From: Notospermus geniculatus
Lineage: Eukaryota; Nemertea; Pilidiophora; Heteronemertea; Lineidae
DNA: 64,000 bases
NCBI GenBank assembly: GCA_002633025.1
Contig: NMRB01000029.1
Span: 489,035-553,034 of the forward strand
Direction: 5' to 3'
The notes beneath the pieces are model-generated. The model searched no databases, was not told the DNA's origin, and saw nothing but the letters and a program-made list of their open reading frames with translations. Of the stretch, positions 45,810-54,854 are shown in pieces (within the stretch, counting starts at the first letter, position 1; every line of letters starts with the position of its first letter). The position numbers were made by a program, and so were the translations under genes.

Positions 45810-46341
45810 NNNNNNNNNNNNNNNNNNNNNNNNNNNNNNNNNNNNNNNNNNNNNNNNNNNNNNNNNNNNNNNNNNNNNNNNNNNNNNNNNNNNNNNNNNN
45901 NNNNNNNNNNNNNNNNNNNNNNNNNNNNNNNNNNNNNNNNNNNNNNNNNNNNNNNNNNNNNNNNNNNNNNNNNNNNNNNNNNNNNNNNNNNNNNNNNNNN
46001 NNNNNNNNNNNNNNNNNNNNNNNNNNNNNNNNNNNNNNNNNNNNNNNNNNNNNNNNNNNNNNNNNNNNNNNNNNNNNNNNNNNNNNNNNNNNNNNNNNNN
46101 NNNNNNNNNNNNNNNNNNNNNNNNNNNNNNNNNNNNNNNNNNNNNNNNNNNNNNNNNNNNNNNNNNNNNNNNNNNNNNNNNNNNNNNNNNNNNNNNNNNN
46201 NNNNNNNNNNNNNNNNNNNNNNNNNNNNNNNNNNNNNNNNNNNNNNNNNNNNNNNNNNNNNNNNNNNNNNNNNNNNNNNNNNNNNNNNNNNNNNNNNNNN
46301 NNNNNNNNNNNNNNNNNNNNNNNNNNNNNNNNNNNNNNNNN
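45810..46341. other. assembly gap (532 N)
   Basis: A run of N. Receptor R8 enters it on the left and unrelated sequence leaves it on the right. Confidence 0.99.
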
Positions 46342-46493
46342 GATTTGCTGGGGACTTGCTCTGTGGATGTTGTAAAATGCGATTTTTGGAAGATTATTCT
46401 GATTTGCAACGTCATTTTTAATTAACATAAAAATATGTTGAGTAGCTGGGATATGTTTATAAACATTTATTGAGCAGCTACCGTCATGACGTG

Positions 46494-46562
46494 GCCGGCT
46501 GGCGCATCGGTAGAGCGTCCGGCTCTGAATCCGGGGCGCCGGGTTCGAGCCTTGCGATGGGA
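46494..46562 (+). repeat. tRNA-like sequence (SINE head or tRNA pseudogene)
   Basis: An A-box-like TGGCGCATCGGTAGAGCG and a B-box GGGTTCGAGCC are correctly ordered, with a CTCTGAA anticodon-loop-like segment between CCGG arms. The acceptor stem does not pair and the anticodon loop is one base too long, so a functional tRNA is unlikely. Confidence 0.6.
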
Positions 46563-46704
46563 ATTTTTATTTTTTTCACGTGTCAGTTTCTCTGTTTATT
46601 TTTTTTTGCTGAAAACGTTTTGTCGCAGGATGAATATCTCCCCAGCCCTTCCATTTTCCTACAAATCTGCATTTGCTAATAAATACTTATAACCACAGAT
46701 CCCT

Positions 46705-46767
46705 GTCAGCTGCCCTGCATTCAGAGAGACTTTTCACTAAAGTCTCTCTGAATGCAGGGCAGCTGAC
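46705..46767. repeat. perfect hairpin
   Basis: GTCAGCTGCCCTGCATTCAG and onward pairs exactly with its complement after a TTTTCACTAA-type loop. The arms are 27 bp, ending AGAGAGACT / AGTCTCTCT. Confidence 0.85.
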
Positions 46768-47840
46768 TACCATCCACATTCCCCTCTCCCAGTCACCAAA
46801 AATATCAACACCACAACTAACGTTCAAGACTACTGGATTTGATAATACCGCGGTTGGCATTCTGACATCGAGAGACCGGGAACCAGTCTACGCGGGATGG
46901 AGCGGCAAAGGCGGGAACCAGTCTATCAACAACGACCCAAGGAAGCCCACATCCCGTGTACATGAACACAAAAATACGTATTGCTTTATTCAGTTTATTA
47001 CTACTGATGTGAATCTAAGAAATTGTTGGTACAGTAACCGTGCAGATACAAGGGTTATTACCCAATATTATCATGTTACAACGACGCAGACATGCTTGCC
47101 AAGTGGAACAGAAATACATACATGACGTGGACATGAAAGTTCCTACAAGGAGTCAGTTAAACTGATGAATTATGATTGACAAAAGATGCAGAAAAATTCA
47201 AGATGAAAAAGTTACAACACTGTATAAAGGATACGTCTAACGTTAATCCAGGAAACATCCATTGCTTTTTTAGAGGCAGCAACCCTTTCACAACCGACAA
47301 ATACAATGTATCTGATTACCCTTTCACTCCCAGTGGCTATTTCATCAAGGAGTCCGAAACTTACAAATGGGCCTAATCCTGAAAGATTAGGCAGGCACCA
47401 CATCCATGATTGGGAAGTCATCACCGGGAACTTTCCTATGGATACCTAGATGAGACATCTTTCATTTTTGGCATTGAACATCATTTTCCATAATAGCCTT
47501 GACAGTGGAAGTGTTGAACAGCTACTACTACTACTACCATCGTCGCGCACTCTGGATGATGACAAATTTTGTTCTCCGCAACGCTGTTGCCTTGGCCAGA
47601 GGGAGTAAGTGATGACCCGTCTGACGAACATTCACCATTACAGCACCGTGCACGAATGGAACCAATTCTATCATTTCCTGATGGATGTTTGTTTTGCTCC
47701 TAAACACCAATGTGAAACAAGGTATCCCAATCAAGTCATACTTTTTCTACTATTTCACCACAATTATTTCTACTATTTCACCACAAATACGGTATGCACA
47801 TCAAGGCATGAAAACGCTGATTGTCTAGCTAAGAAATAAG

Positions 47841-47970
47841 ACTATGCAGCAGGGCCGGCGCGGCCGGGGGGGTAGGGGGTATTTACCCCCTCAATAATTG
47901 TGGGTGATGTGCCCTTTTTGGTTGGGGTGCCCTTTTGAAAAGGGCACGCAAATCCAAAAGGGGCACACTT
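47841..47970. other. low-complexity junction before R9 flank
   Basis: A GGCCGGGGGGG tract and repeated TGCCCTTTT / AAAAGGGCAC words (an imperfect hairpin) abut receptor upstream sequence at TTTTCAAACCGAATAAC. It looks like an insertion fragment. Confidence 0.5.
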
Positions 47971-48011
47971 TTCAAACCGAATAACAACACCTTCAATGTT
48001 TTGACGAAAGC

Positions 48012-48050
48012 TATAAATATAAAACATGCAATACAAGTAAGAATATAAAT
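48012..48050 (+). promoter_or_regulatory. R9 double TATA-like promoter
   Basis: TATAAATATAAA at 48012 and TATAAAT at 48044, 140 and 108 bp before the ATG. Confidence 0.55.
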
Positions 48051-48151
48051 GGAGCAGTATTGGTATGCTTGTAGAGAGGAACTGGTCTTGAAATCACTTG
48101 CAAGAATCCGGGTGTCAGGCTTACTCTCAGGAAGGTAGATTCATCTGACAA

Positions 48152-49177
48152 ATGTACCAAAGGATGAGCAACCGAAGTTATACTGGAGATGAAAGCATTT
48201 TCTCTTTGTCGACATCTTCTTCGCTGTTGTCAGCATCAACAGGCAGTTTAATGGACAACGGAGCCGTATTTGCTGAACTATCCCATGCCGTGTCCAAATA
48301 TGTATTCCCAGTTCTTGTAGCCTGTGGATTCCTTAACAATGTTCTCATCCTCATTGTCATGTCTCGAAAGAGGTACAAGGCAATCGTCAGCTGCTTTTAC
48401 CTGAGGTCACTGGCGGTGTTTGATATCCTAAACATGATTTGGTTCACCCTTACTCTTCATGGTGTTATGTCTGCCGGAGCAGCTGCTATTGGTGACGTAT
48501 TCTGTGCAGGATCATTTTCTTTGGGTTACTTTGCAACAAATGCGTCAAACTGGACGACGGTACTGATGACGTATACACGTCTTATTGCTGTCGTATTTCC
48601 ACTAAAAGTAGGCATATGGTGCACGCGTAAAGCAGCACGTATATACATGACAACAAGCGCCTTAATTTTTGCCACCATATCTTGCAGTCAGAATGGTCTC
48701 TGGGTACGGGCTGGTGGATCGGATCCTTCTATTTATTGTTACTTAAAAGTCTCAGTTCAAACTGCAAATATCTATGCCCGGGTCCATTCAATCATATCAC
48801 AGGTTACTCCTTGTCTTTTGATTTTGATCTTCAACTGTGGGATATTCCTTAAGCTGCGCATTCACGGAACCAGGTTGAAAGACAAAGCGTCCAAGGAAGA
48901 ACAGATGGCCAAGACGATGGTAATGGTGGCCTCGGTCGTTTTCTTGGTTCTCATGTCTCCATACGTTCTTTTCACTTACATCCTAGACTATGGCTACACT
49001 GATTCTGATTCAAGAACTCTCTACGAAATCAATCTTGCCGTTTTTTCTCATGCCGTTGCAAACATTTTCTATGGCGCGAATAGTGTCGTGAATTTTTTTA
49101 TCTACTGTCTATGTTGCAAGAAATTTAGACAGGAGTTTGTGGCAATATTTTGGTGCGGCAGAAAATTGTCAGAATAG
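48152..49177 (+). CDS. R9: intronless GPCR (341 aa)
   Basis: Open. Starts MYQRMSNRSYTGDESIFSL as in R8; AELSHAVSKYVF is unique in having His. Loop 1 is short (TLTLHG, one residue shorter than the YIHG type), helix 3 is CAGSFSLGYF, helix 4 SALIFATISCSQNGLW, and loop 2 has DPSIYCYLK. Helix 5 reads ISQVTPCLL (Thr for Ile), helix 6 LMSPYVLFTY, and loop 3 is DYGYTDSDSRTLYEIN, two residues shorter than R1. The TYTR and NFFIY motifs are present. It is followed not by PAN remnants but by a tRNA-like sequence carrying nested MITEs. Confidence 0.9.
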   Translation: MYQRMSNRSYTGDESIFSLSTSSSLLSASTGSLMDNGAVFAELSHAVSKYVFPVLVACGFLNNVLILIVMSRKRYKAIVSCFYLRSLAVFDILNMIWFTLTLHGVMSAGAAAIGDVFCAGSFSLGYFATNASNWTTVLMTYTRLIAVVFPLKVGIWCTRKAARIYMTTSALIFATISCSQNGLWVRAGGSDPSIYCYLKVSVQTANIYARVHSIISQVTPCLLILIFNCGIFLKLRIHGTRLKDKASKEEQMAKTMVMVASVVFLVLMSPYVLFTYILDYGYTDSDSRTLYEINLAVFSHAVANIFYGANSVVNFFIYCLCCKKFRQEFVAIFWCGRKLSE

Positions 49178-49282
49178 ATGTATACCATTTGTAATAGTGT
49201 CAGCGCTCCTACAAGCCCCGGCTACTGGGAAATTCCCTTTAGCTCAGTCAGTAGAGCGTTTGACTTTGAAGCGGGAGGTCCA

Positions 49283-49455
49283 GGTGTAACGTTTTTCAGT
49301 GTGGGCGTTTTTCTGTGTGATTCCCATTGTCCGGAACACACTGGGAAACGAACTCGCTGTTTCTCTGTGTGTCGCTCATTGTCAAGTCGCGGCTTATTCC
49401 GTCAATCTATTGTATGTCACACTGGCACACGGGCCTCACTGAAAAAAGTTACACC
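49283..49455. mobile_element. GGTGTAAC-family MITE
   Basis: GGTGTAACGTTTTTCAGTG at the left and CACTGAAAAAAGTTACACC at the right. The interior shares GGAACACACTGGGAA and TGTCAAGTCGCGGCTTA with other members. Confidence 0.88.
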
Positions 49456-49609
49456 GGTGTAACGTCGATCAGTGTTCCCCGTATTTCTGTGTTTTCTTAT
49501 TGTTTCCCTCCTGACGGATTAAGCGGCAACTAAACCAACAATAACAATTCTAGGCCGCGTCTATTGTTGGGGAACACTGAGCTACAGAAACACTCACAGA
49601 TGTTACACC
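49456..49609. mobile_element. second GGTGTAAC-family MITE, directly abutting
   Basis: Ends GGTGTAACGTCGATCAGTG and CACTCACAGATGTTACACC. The interior TTATTGTTTCCCTCC...GGAACACTGAGC differs from the first element, so it is a different subfamily. Confidence 0.8.
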
Positions 49610-49865
49610 TGGTTCGAAACCCAGATAGGACCCTCGGCTTTTTCAACTGCTACGTTTGGCGCCCAACATGGGTGAAGGGCATTTACAGATGTTGGAAAAG
49701 TGTCTGTCGTTGATTAAATAGGGAGGTTTCGCAAGCGCCCGGTTAGGCCATGGACGGCAGTAGATTTTGCAAAATTACAATGTTAGTTTTTCCTGTGTAT
49801 TCCCGTAAAGCTAGCAACTGACTTTTCGAACTGAATAACAACACTTTCATTGTTTTGACGAAAGC

Positions 49866-49901
49866 TATAAATAAAACATCAATACAAGTAAATGTATAAA
49901 T
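49866..49901 (+). promoter_or_regulatory. R10 double TATA-like promoter
   Basis: TATAAATA at 49866 and TATAAAT at 49895, 153 and 124 bp before the ATG. Confidence 0.55.
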
Positions 49902-50018
49902 GGAACAGTGCATTGGTATGCTTGTAGAGGAACACTGGTCTTGAAATCACTAAGTCTTGCAAGAATCCGGGGGTCAGGCTTACTTTTACTTATTCAGGAA
50001 GGTAGATTCATCTGACAA

Positions 50019-51047
50019 ATGAACGAAAGGATGAGCAACCGAAGTTATACTGGAGATGAAAGCATTTCCTCTTTGTCGACATCTTCTTCGCTGTCGTTAG
50101 CAACAACAGACAGTTTAATCGACAACGGAGCCGAATTTGCTGAACTATCCAAGGCCGTTTCCAAATATGTATTCCCAGTTCTTGTAGCCTGTGGATTCCT
50201 TAACAATGTTCTCATCCTCATTGTCATGTCTCGAAAGAGGTACAAGGCAATCGTCAGCTGCTTTTACCTGAGGTCACTGGCGGTGTTTGATATCCTAAAC
50301 ATGATTTGGTTCACGCTGACTGTTCATGGCGTTATGTCTGCCGGGGCAGCTGCTATCGGTGATGTATTCTGTGCTGGATCATTTGCTTTGGGTTACTTTG
50401 CAACAAATGCGTCAAACTGGACGACGGTACTGATGACGTATACACGTCTTATTGCTGTTGTATTTCCACTAAAAGTAGGCATATGGTGCACACGTAAAGC
50501 AGCACGTATATACATGACAACAAGCATCCTAATTTTTGCCATCATATCCTGCAGCCAGTGTGGTCTCTGGGTACGGGCTGGCGGATCGGATCCTGTTTTT
50601 TATTGTCACTTAAAAGTCTCAGTTCAAACTGCAGATATCTATGTCCGGGTCCATTCAATCATGTCAAAGATTATTCCTTGTCTTTTGATTTTGATCTTCA
50701 ATTGTGGGATATTCCTTAAGCTGCGCATTCACGGAACCAGGTTGAAAGACAAAGCCTCCAAGGAAGAACAGATGGCCATGACGATGGTAATGGTGGCCTC
50801 GGTCGTTTTCTTGGTTCTCATGTTTCCCTACGTTCTTGTCACTTACATCCTAGACTATGACTTACACACTGCTGCTGATTCAAGAACTCTCTACGAAATC
50901 AATCTTACCATTTTTTCTCATGCTGTTGCGAACATTTTCTATGGCGCGAATAGTGTTGCGAATTTTTTTATCTACTGTCTATGTTGCAAGAGATTCAGAC
51001 AGGAGTTTGTGGCAATATTTTGGTGCGGCAGAAAATTGTCAGAATAG
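50019..51047 (+). CDS. R10: intronless GPCR (342 aa)
   Basis: Open. MNERMSNRSYTGDES, with DSLIDNGAEFAELSKAVSK, where Glu and Lys replace the usual Val and Asn. Loop 1 is TLTVHG, helix 3 CAGSFALGYF. From helix 4 to helix 5 it is identical to R7 (QTADIYVRVHSIMSKII), although the front half resembles R4/R11; this looks like gene conversion. Loop 3 of the helix-6 side has EEQMAMTM instead of EEQMAKTM, and extracellular loop 3 is DYDLHTAADSRTLYEIN. Helix 7 reads NSVANFFIY, so the residue before the NPxxY-like motif is Ala. Confidence 0.9.
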   Translation: MNERMSNRSYTGDESISSLSTSSSLSLATTDSLIDNGAEFAELSKAVSKYVFPVLVACGFLNNVLILIVMSRKRYKAIVSCFYLRSLAVFDILNMIWFTLTVHGVMSAGAAAIGDVFCAGSFALGYFATNASNWTTVLMTYTRLIAVVFPLKVGIWCTRKAARIYMTTSILIFAIISCSQCGLWVRAGGSDPVFYCHLKVSVQTADIYVRVHSIMSKIIPCLLILIFNCGIFLKLRIHGTRLKDKASKEEQMAMTMVMVASVVFLVLMFPYVLVTYILDYDLHTAADSRTLYEINLTIFSHAVANIFYGANSVANFFIYCLCCKRFRQEFVAIFWCGRKLSE

Positions 51048-51148
51048 ATCTATACCATTCAGATCATCTTTTAATCGGTACTTTATTCTCCGACTTCGCC
51101 TTATCATCAGCATACACTGGTTCCCGTCTTTGGCGCTACAACTCTCGC

Positions 51149-51215
51149 GGGCAGATGACTCCTTACGCCGAAAGATATAGATATTCGAAAACCTGTTGAA
51201 GAACTATTGCGCGTA
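51149..51215 (+). pseudogene. PAN exon 4 tail fused to R10 3' flank
   Basis: The receptor 3' flank (GCGCTACAACTCTCGCGG) joins GCAGATGACTCCTTACGCC and runs to TATTGCGCGTAG, the last 22 codons of exon 4, with one deleted base in ACCTGTTGAAG. All other PAN sequence is missing. Confidence 0.82.
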
Positions 51216-52110
51216 GTTACAAAGTGTAAAATCACTCTCAAAGTGTTCAGGTTTGAAAGTGGCATGCTTCCATGTAAAAATAATCTGATTGATGAATCGA
51301 CTGTTACCAACACACAACATAGTCACACTCGCAGAGATTCCCGGAGGGGGCTGATTCCCCTCGAGTCGGACAGCTAACGCCGTCTATTACTGATACCTTG
51401 AAGATCGCATCATCTGATAGAAGCAGTTTCAGAGCGCGGAAAAAACGTAGCCGGTAGCGGTTTGAAACTGCGGCAGGAGTTTAGTTAGTTGCAGACAAGT
51501 TTCTCAACTTGTGTTTGAACAAAAACACGAATCGACGGCTAGGGTAGCTCTCGTGAAGTAGGCCATGACTGGAACTGGAAGCTTATAAATCCCTCATGGG
51601 GGGTCACCATGAGGCCGATTTTTAGTTAATATGCGGACCAAGCCCCATGGTCGACAATACATTTTGCCATATTGGTTCACGTGGGCCTATAGTCCCTTTA
51701 AGTGACCATTATATTGGGTCCAAATTGAGCTTGTGACGGATTTTTCGGCACTAAAGCATTAGCGTATCTCAAGACAATGAGCTGGGATATGTTTGTTTTT
51801 ATGCCTAGAAGTGTCCCTGTACAATCAACAAGCACCAACATGACCAAAGAGTCATGACACCACCAACAAAACCTCATATTGAAACCTGCTGCAACTCAAA
51901 TTTTCAAGAGGTCCATGCTCAAGCAGGAAGTATGCCGGGGAAATACGGTACCGTAGACTTCTAGGCTTATCTATCTTTGCTGAACATGACTCCATCACCC
52001 AACTCTTCCAATGTGAACCATTACGCCGCCAGGCTTGTTACAATTTTAGTTTATATTAAAATAAAACTAGCAACTGACTTTTCAAACTGAATAACAACAC
52101 CTTCATTGTT
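51216..52110. other. R10-R11 spacer with 360-bp insert
   Basis: PAN 3' flank and receptor upstream flank are present. Between CATTTTGCCATATT (about 51673) and ACAATTTTAG (about 52039) lies about 360 bp with no match elsewhere in the array and no inverted ends. No gene. Confidence 0.5.
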
Positions 52111-52121
52111 TTGATGAATGC

Positions 52122-52129
52122 TATAAATA
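52122..52129 (+). promoter_or_regulatory. R11 TATA-like box
   Basis: TATAAATA, 160 bp before the ATG. The second box is degenerate (ATAATTAAATGG), the same variant as in R3. Confidence 0.5.
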
Positions 52130-52281
52130 AAACATGCAATAGGGGCCTACACGTAAATGTATAATTAAATGGAACAGTGCATTGGTATGCTTGTAGAGGA
52201 ACACTGGTCTTGAAATCACTTGGAAGAATCCGGGAGTCAGGCTTACTTTTACTTATTCAGGAAGATAGATTCATCTGACAA

Positions 52282-53310
52282 ATGAACGAAAGGATGAGCA
52301 ACCGAAGTTATGCTGGAGACGGAAGCATTTCCTCTTTGTCGACATCCTCTTCGCTGTCGTTAGCAACAACAGGCAGTTTAATCGATAACGGAGCCGTATT
52401 TGCTGAACTATCCAACGCCGTTTCCAAATATGTATTCCCAGTTCTTGTAGCCTGTGGATTCCTTAACAATGTTCTCATCCTCATTGTCATGTCTCGAAAG
52501 AGGTACAAGGCAATCGTCAGCTGCTTTTACCTGAGGTCACTGGCGGTGTTTGATATCCTAAACATGATTTGGTTCACGCTGACTGTTCATGGTGTTATGT
52601 CTGCCGGGGCAGCTGCTATCGGTGATGTATTCTGTGCAGGATCATTTTCTTTGGGTTACTTTGCAACAAATGCGTCAAACTGGACGACGGTACTGATGAC
52701 GTATACACGTCTTATTGCTGTTGTATTTCCACTAAAAGTAGGCATATGGTGCACACGTAAAGCAGCACGTATATACATGACAACAAGCACCTTAATTTTT
52801 GCCATCATATCTTGCAGTCAGAATGGTCTCTGGGCACGGACTGGTGGATCGGATACTTCTATTTATTGTTACTTAAAAGTCTCAGTTCAAACTGCAAATA
52901 TCTATGCCCGGGTCCATTCAATCATCTCACAGATTATTCCTTGTCTTTTGATTTTGATCTTCAATTGTGGGATATTCCTTAAGCTGCGCATTCACGGAAC
53001 CAGGTTGAAAGACAAAGCGTCCAAGGAAGAACAGATGGCCAAGACGATGGTAATGGTGGCCTCGGTCGTTTTCTTGGTTCTCATGTTTCCCTACGTTCTT
53101 GTCACTTACATCCTAGACTACGGCTTATACACTGATTCTGATTCAAGAACTCTCTACGAAATCAATCTTGCCATTTTTTCTCATGCTGTTGCAAGCATTT
53201 TCTATGGCGCCAATAGTGTCGTGAATTTTTTTATCTACTGTCTATGTTGCAAGAAATTCAGACAGGAGTTTGTGGCAATATTTTGGTGCGGCAGAAAATT
53301 GTCAGAATAG
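52282..53310 (+). CDS. R11: intronless GPCR (342 aa)
   Basis: Open. Starts MNERMSNRSYAGDGSISSL; the Gly of GDGS is shared with R12, R14, R15 and R16. Loop 1 is TLTVHG and helix 3 CAGSFSLGYF. Helix 4 is STLIFAIISCSQNGLW and loop 2 is ARTGGSDTSIYCYLK, the only copy with Thr after Asp. Helix 5 has ISQIIP, loop 3 DYGLYTDSDSRTLYEIN and helix 7 entry AIFSHAVASIFYG. Its 3' flank carries the same tRNA-like block as R9. The first 300 bp are almost identical to R16. Confidence 0.9.
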   Translation: MNERMSNRSYAGDGSISSLSTSSSLSLATTGSLIDNGAVFAELSNAVSKYVFPVLVACGFLNNVLILIVMSRKRYKAIVSCFYLRSLAVFDILNMIWFTLTVHGVMSAGAAAIGDVFCAGSFSLGYFATNASNWTTVLMTYTRLIAVVFPLKVGIWCTRKAARIYMTTSTLIFAIISCSQNGLWARTGGSDTSIYCYLKVSVQTANIYARVHSIISQIIPCLLILIFNCGIFLKLRIHGTRLKDKASKEEQMAKTMVMVASVVFLVLMFPYVLVTYILDYGLYTDSDSRTLYEINLAIFSHAVASIFYGANSVVNFFIYCLCCKKFRQEFVAIFWCGRKLSE

Positions 53311-53365
53311 ATGTATACCATTTGTAATAGTGTCAGCGCTCCTACAAGCCCCAACTACTGGGAAA

Positions 53366-53594
53366 TTCCCTTTAGCTCAGTCAGTAGAGCGTTTGACTTT
53401 GAAGCGGTAGGTCCAGATGTATAACGTTTTTCAGTGTGGCCGTTTTTCTGTGTGATTCTTATTGTTTCCCTCCTGACGAATTAAGCGGCAACTAAACCAA
53501 CAATAACAATTCTAGGCCGCGTCTATTGTTGGGGAACACTGAGCTACAGAAACACTCACAGATGTTACACCTGGTTCGAAACCCAGATAGGACC
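53366..53594 (+). repeat. tRNA-like sequence with MITE, second copy
   Basis: Same host as 49232-49632. The insert (53417-53571) consists of the left end of the first MITE fused to the right end of the second, with the middle deleted. The left end is mutated (GATGTATAACG). Confidence 0.7.
53417..53571. mobile_element. deletion derivative of nested MITEs
   Basis: Left TATAACGTTTTTCAGTGTGG comes from the 49283-type element. Right AACACTCACAGATGTTACACC comes from the 49456-type element. Confidence 0.75.
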
Positions 53595-53699
53595 CTCGGC
53601 TTTTTCAACTGCTACGTTTGGCGCCCAACGTGGGTCAAGGGCATTTACAGATGTTGGAAAAGTGTCTGTCGTTGATTAAATAGGGAGGTTTCGCAAGCG

Positions 53700-53838
53700 C
53701 CCGGTTAGGCCATGGACGGCAATAGATTTTGCAAAATAGTTTTTCCTGTGTATTCCCGTAAAGCTAGCAACTGACTTTTCGAACTGAATAACAACACTTT
53801 CATTGTTTTGACGAAAGCTATAAATAAAACATCAATAC
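53700..53838 (+). promoter_or_regulatory. orphan receptor promoter (deleted copy)
   Basis: Matches the R10 upstream region, including CTGACTTTTCGAACTGAATA and TATAAATA at 53819, up to ACATCAATACAA. It then joins receptor 3' flank sequence directly (CGAACTTCGCCTTATCATCA). The entire coding region has been removed. Confidence 0.8.
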
Positions 53839-53957
53839 AATCTCGAACTTCGCCTTATCATCAGTGTACACTGTTTCCCGTCTTTGCCGCTACACTCTCC
53901 CGGCGCTCAATAATCCTTTGGTCGTGAGTGACAGCTCTTTCTCAATCTTCCAACGGG

Positions 53958-54232
53958 CTATTATCGTCGCGACGACATCCCGAGGAATTTGTGATAGGCC
54001 GAATTGAGCGCATTGACCTGGCCTAGACACTGGTTACGTCTACCCTCCGAGGAATTGTCAGTATAATTCATCCAAGGTCTACCTGACCATACATCGTACA
54101 TGTATAATACAGGCCTAATATCGAGAACCGAGATGAAGCTGAATGGTGGTGCAGGATGGACCCGGTTTTCCAACGAATATCATAGAAACTCTTCAGCCGC
54201 CATCATTTCTGCTTTTTACTATACAAGTTAGA
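53958..54232 (+). pseudogene. PAN exon 3 remnant after the orphan promoter
   Basis: Begins GCTATTATCGTCGCGACGAC after a mutated acceptor. It contains a duplicated CCGAGGAATT piece and the NIENRDEAEWWCRMDP block, then a stop at ATCATAGAA, and ends at TATACAAGTTAG. Confidence 0.78.
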
Positions 54233-54299
54233 AATAAAACAAACAAGCCTGGTGGCGACAGCGTTCACGAAGTGACGTTCGGATCATACAATGAGAGTG

Positions 54300-54322
54300 C
54301 AGTTGCTGGGGGGGGGGGGTGG
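54300..54322. repeat. poly-G tract
   Basis: A run of ten or more G (CTGGGGGGGGGGTGG) followed shortly by a T8 tract. Simple sequence next to a SINE-like unit. Confidence 0.7.
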
Positions 54323-54419
54323 ATAGTTGTTTTGGGCAGCGGTTTTTTTTAGCTATCGCCCTGTTCTCCTTACTTCCAAGCAGATAAAATCTGTGTAAAG
54401 AAAAGAAATGGAGAAAAAT

Positions 54420-54506
54420 TCTTCCGCTACTCGGGCTCGAACCCATGGCTATCGACAACCACTCATAGCCGCAACGCTGAACCCACTGGGCTACCGGTAT
54501 AACGTG
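54420..54506 (-). repeat. tRNA-derived SINE head
   Basis: On the minus strand an A-box TAGCCCAGTGGGTTCAGCG is followed by a B-box GGGTTCGAGCCC about 45 bp later. The acceptor ends do not form a clean stem, and the tail continues into T-rich sequence. It fits a tRNA-derived SINE better than a working tRNA. Confidence 0.65.
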
Positions 54507-54712
54507 TACGGGGCTCGCCCCAGCATCAGCGAATATTTCGTGATACAATTCTGATTCTGATTAAAACCAAATTACATGCAGCTGTTGGGGCCTACGGACC
54601 AAGCCCCATGGTCGGCAATACATTTTGCCATAGTTTTTCCTGTGTGGTCGCGTAAAGCTAGCAACTGACTTTTCAAACTGAATAATAACACCTTCATTGT
54701 TTTGAGTAAAGC

Positions 54713-54757
54713 TATAAATAAAACATGCAATAAAAGTAAAGACGTACATGTATAAAT
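54713..54757 (+). promoter_or_regulatory. R12 double TATA-like promoter
   Basis: TATAAATA at 54713 and TATAAAT at 54751, 142 and 104 bp before the ATG. Confidence 0.55.
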
Positions 54758-54854
54758 GGATCAGTGCATTGGTATGCTTGTAGAAGAACACTGGTCTTGA
54801 AATCACTTGGAAGAATCCGGGAGTCAGGCTTACTTAGGGAGATAGATTCATCTG

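Larger units (their letters stand above)
46342..47840. other. non-array insert of unknown nature
   Basis: About 1.5 kb that matches no other part of the array. It has several short open frames on + (46673-47125, 150 codons; 47176-47376; 47609-47839) that I do not recognise. They could be remains of one mobile-element ORF. It also carries the tRNA-like sequence at 46494 and a hairpin at 46705-46767. Confidence 0.45.
49232..49632 (+). repeat. tRNA-like sequence split by nested MITEs
   Basis: Left half: TTAGCTCAGTCAGTAGAGCG (A-box and D-arm) and an anticodon-arm-like stretch ending GGAGGTCCAGG. Right half at 49611: GGTTCGAAACCCAG (B-box and T-arm) and AGGACC. The 327 bp between them are two GGTGTAAC-family MITEs joined head to tail. 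The anticodon stem does not pair well, so the host is probably a SINE or tRNA relic. A sister copy lies at 53366-53594. Confidence 0.7.

Noticed and set aside
45783-46428. Long frames across 45.8-46.4 kb
   Set aside because: The same gap artefact; only 45507-45809 is receptor sequence.
46494-46562. Functional tRNA-Gln
   Set aside because: The anticodon-loop segment resembles CTCTGAA of tRNA-Gln, but the anticodon stem has a missing base and the acceptor stem does not pair.
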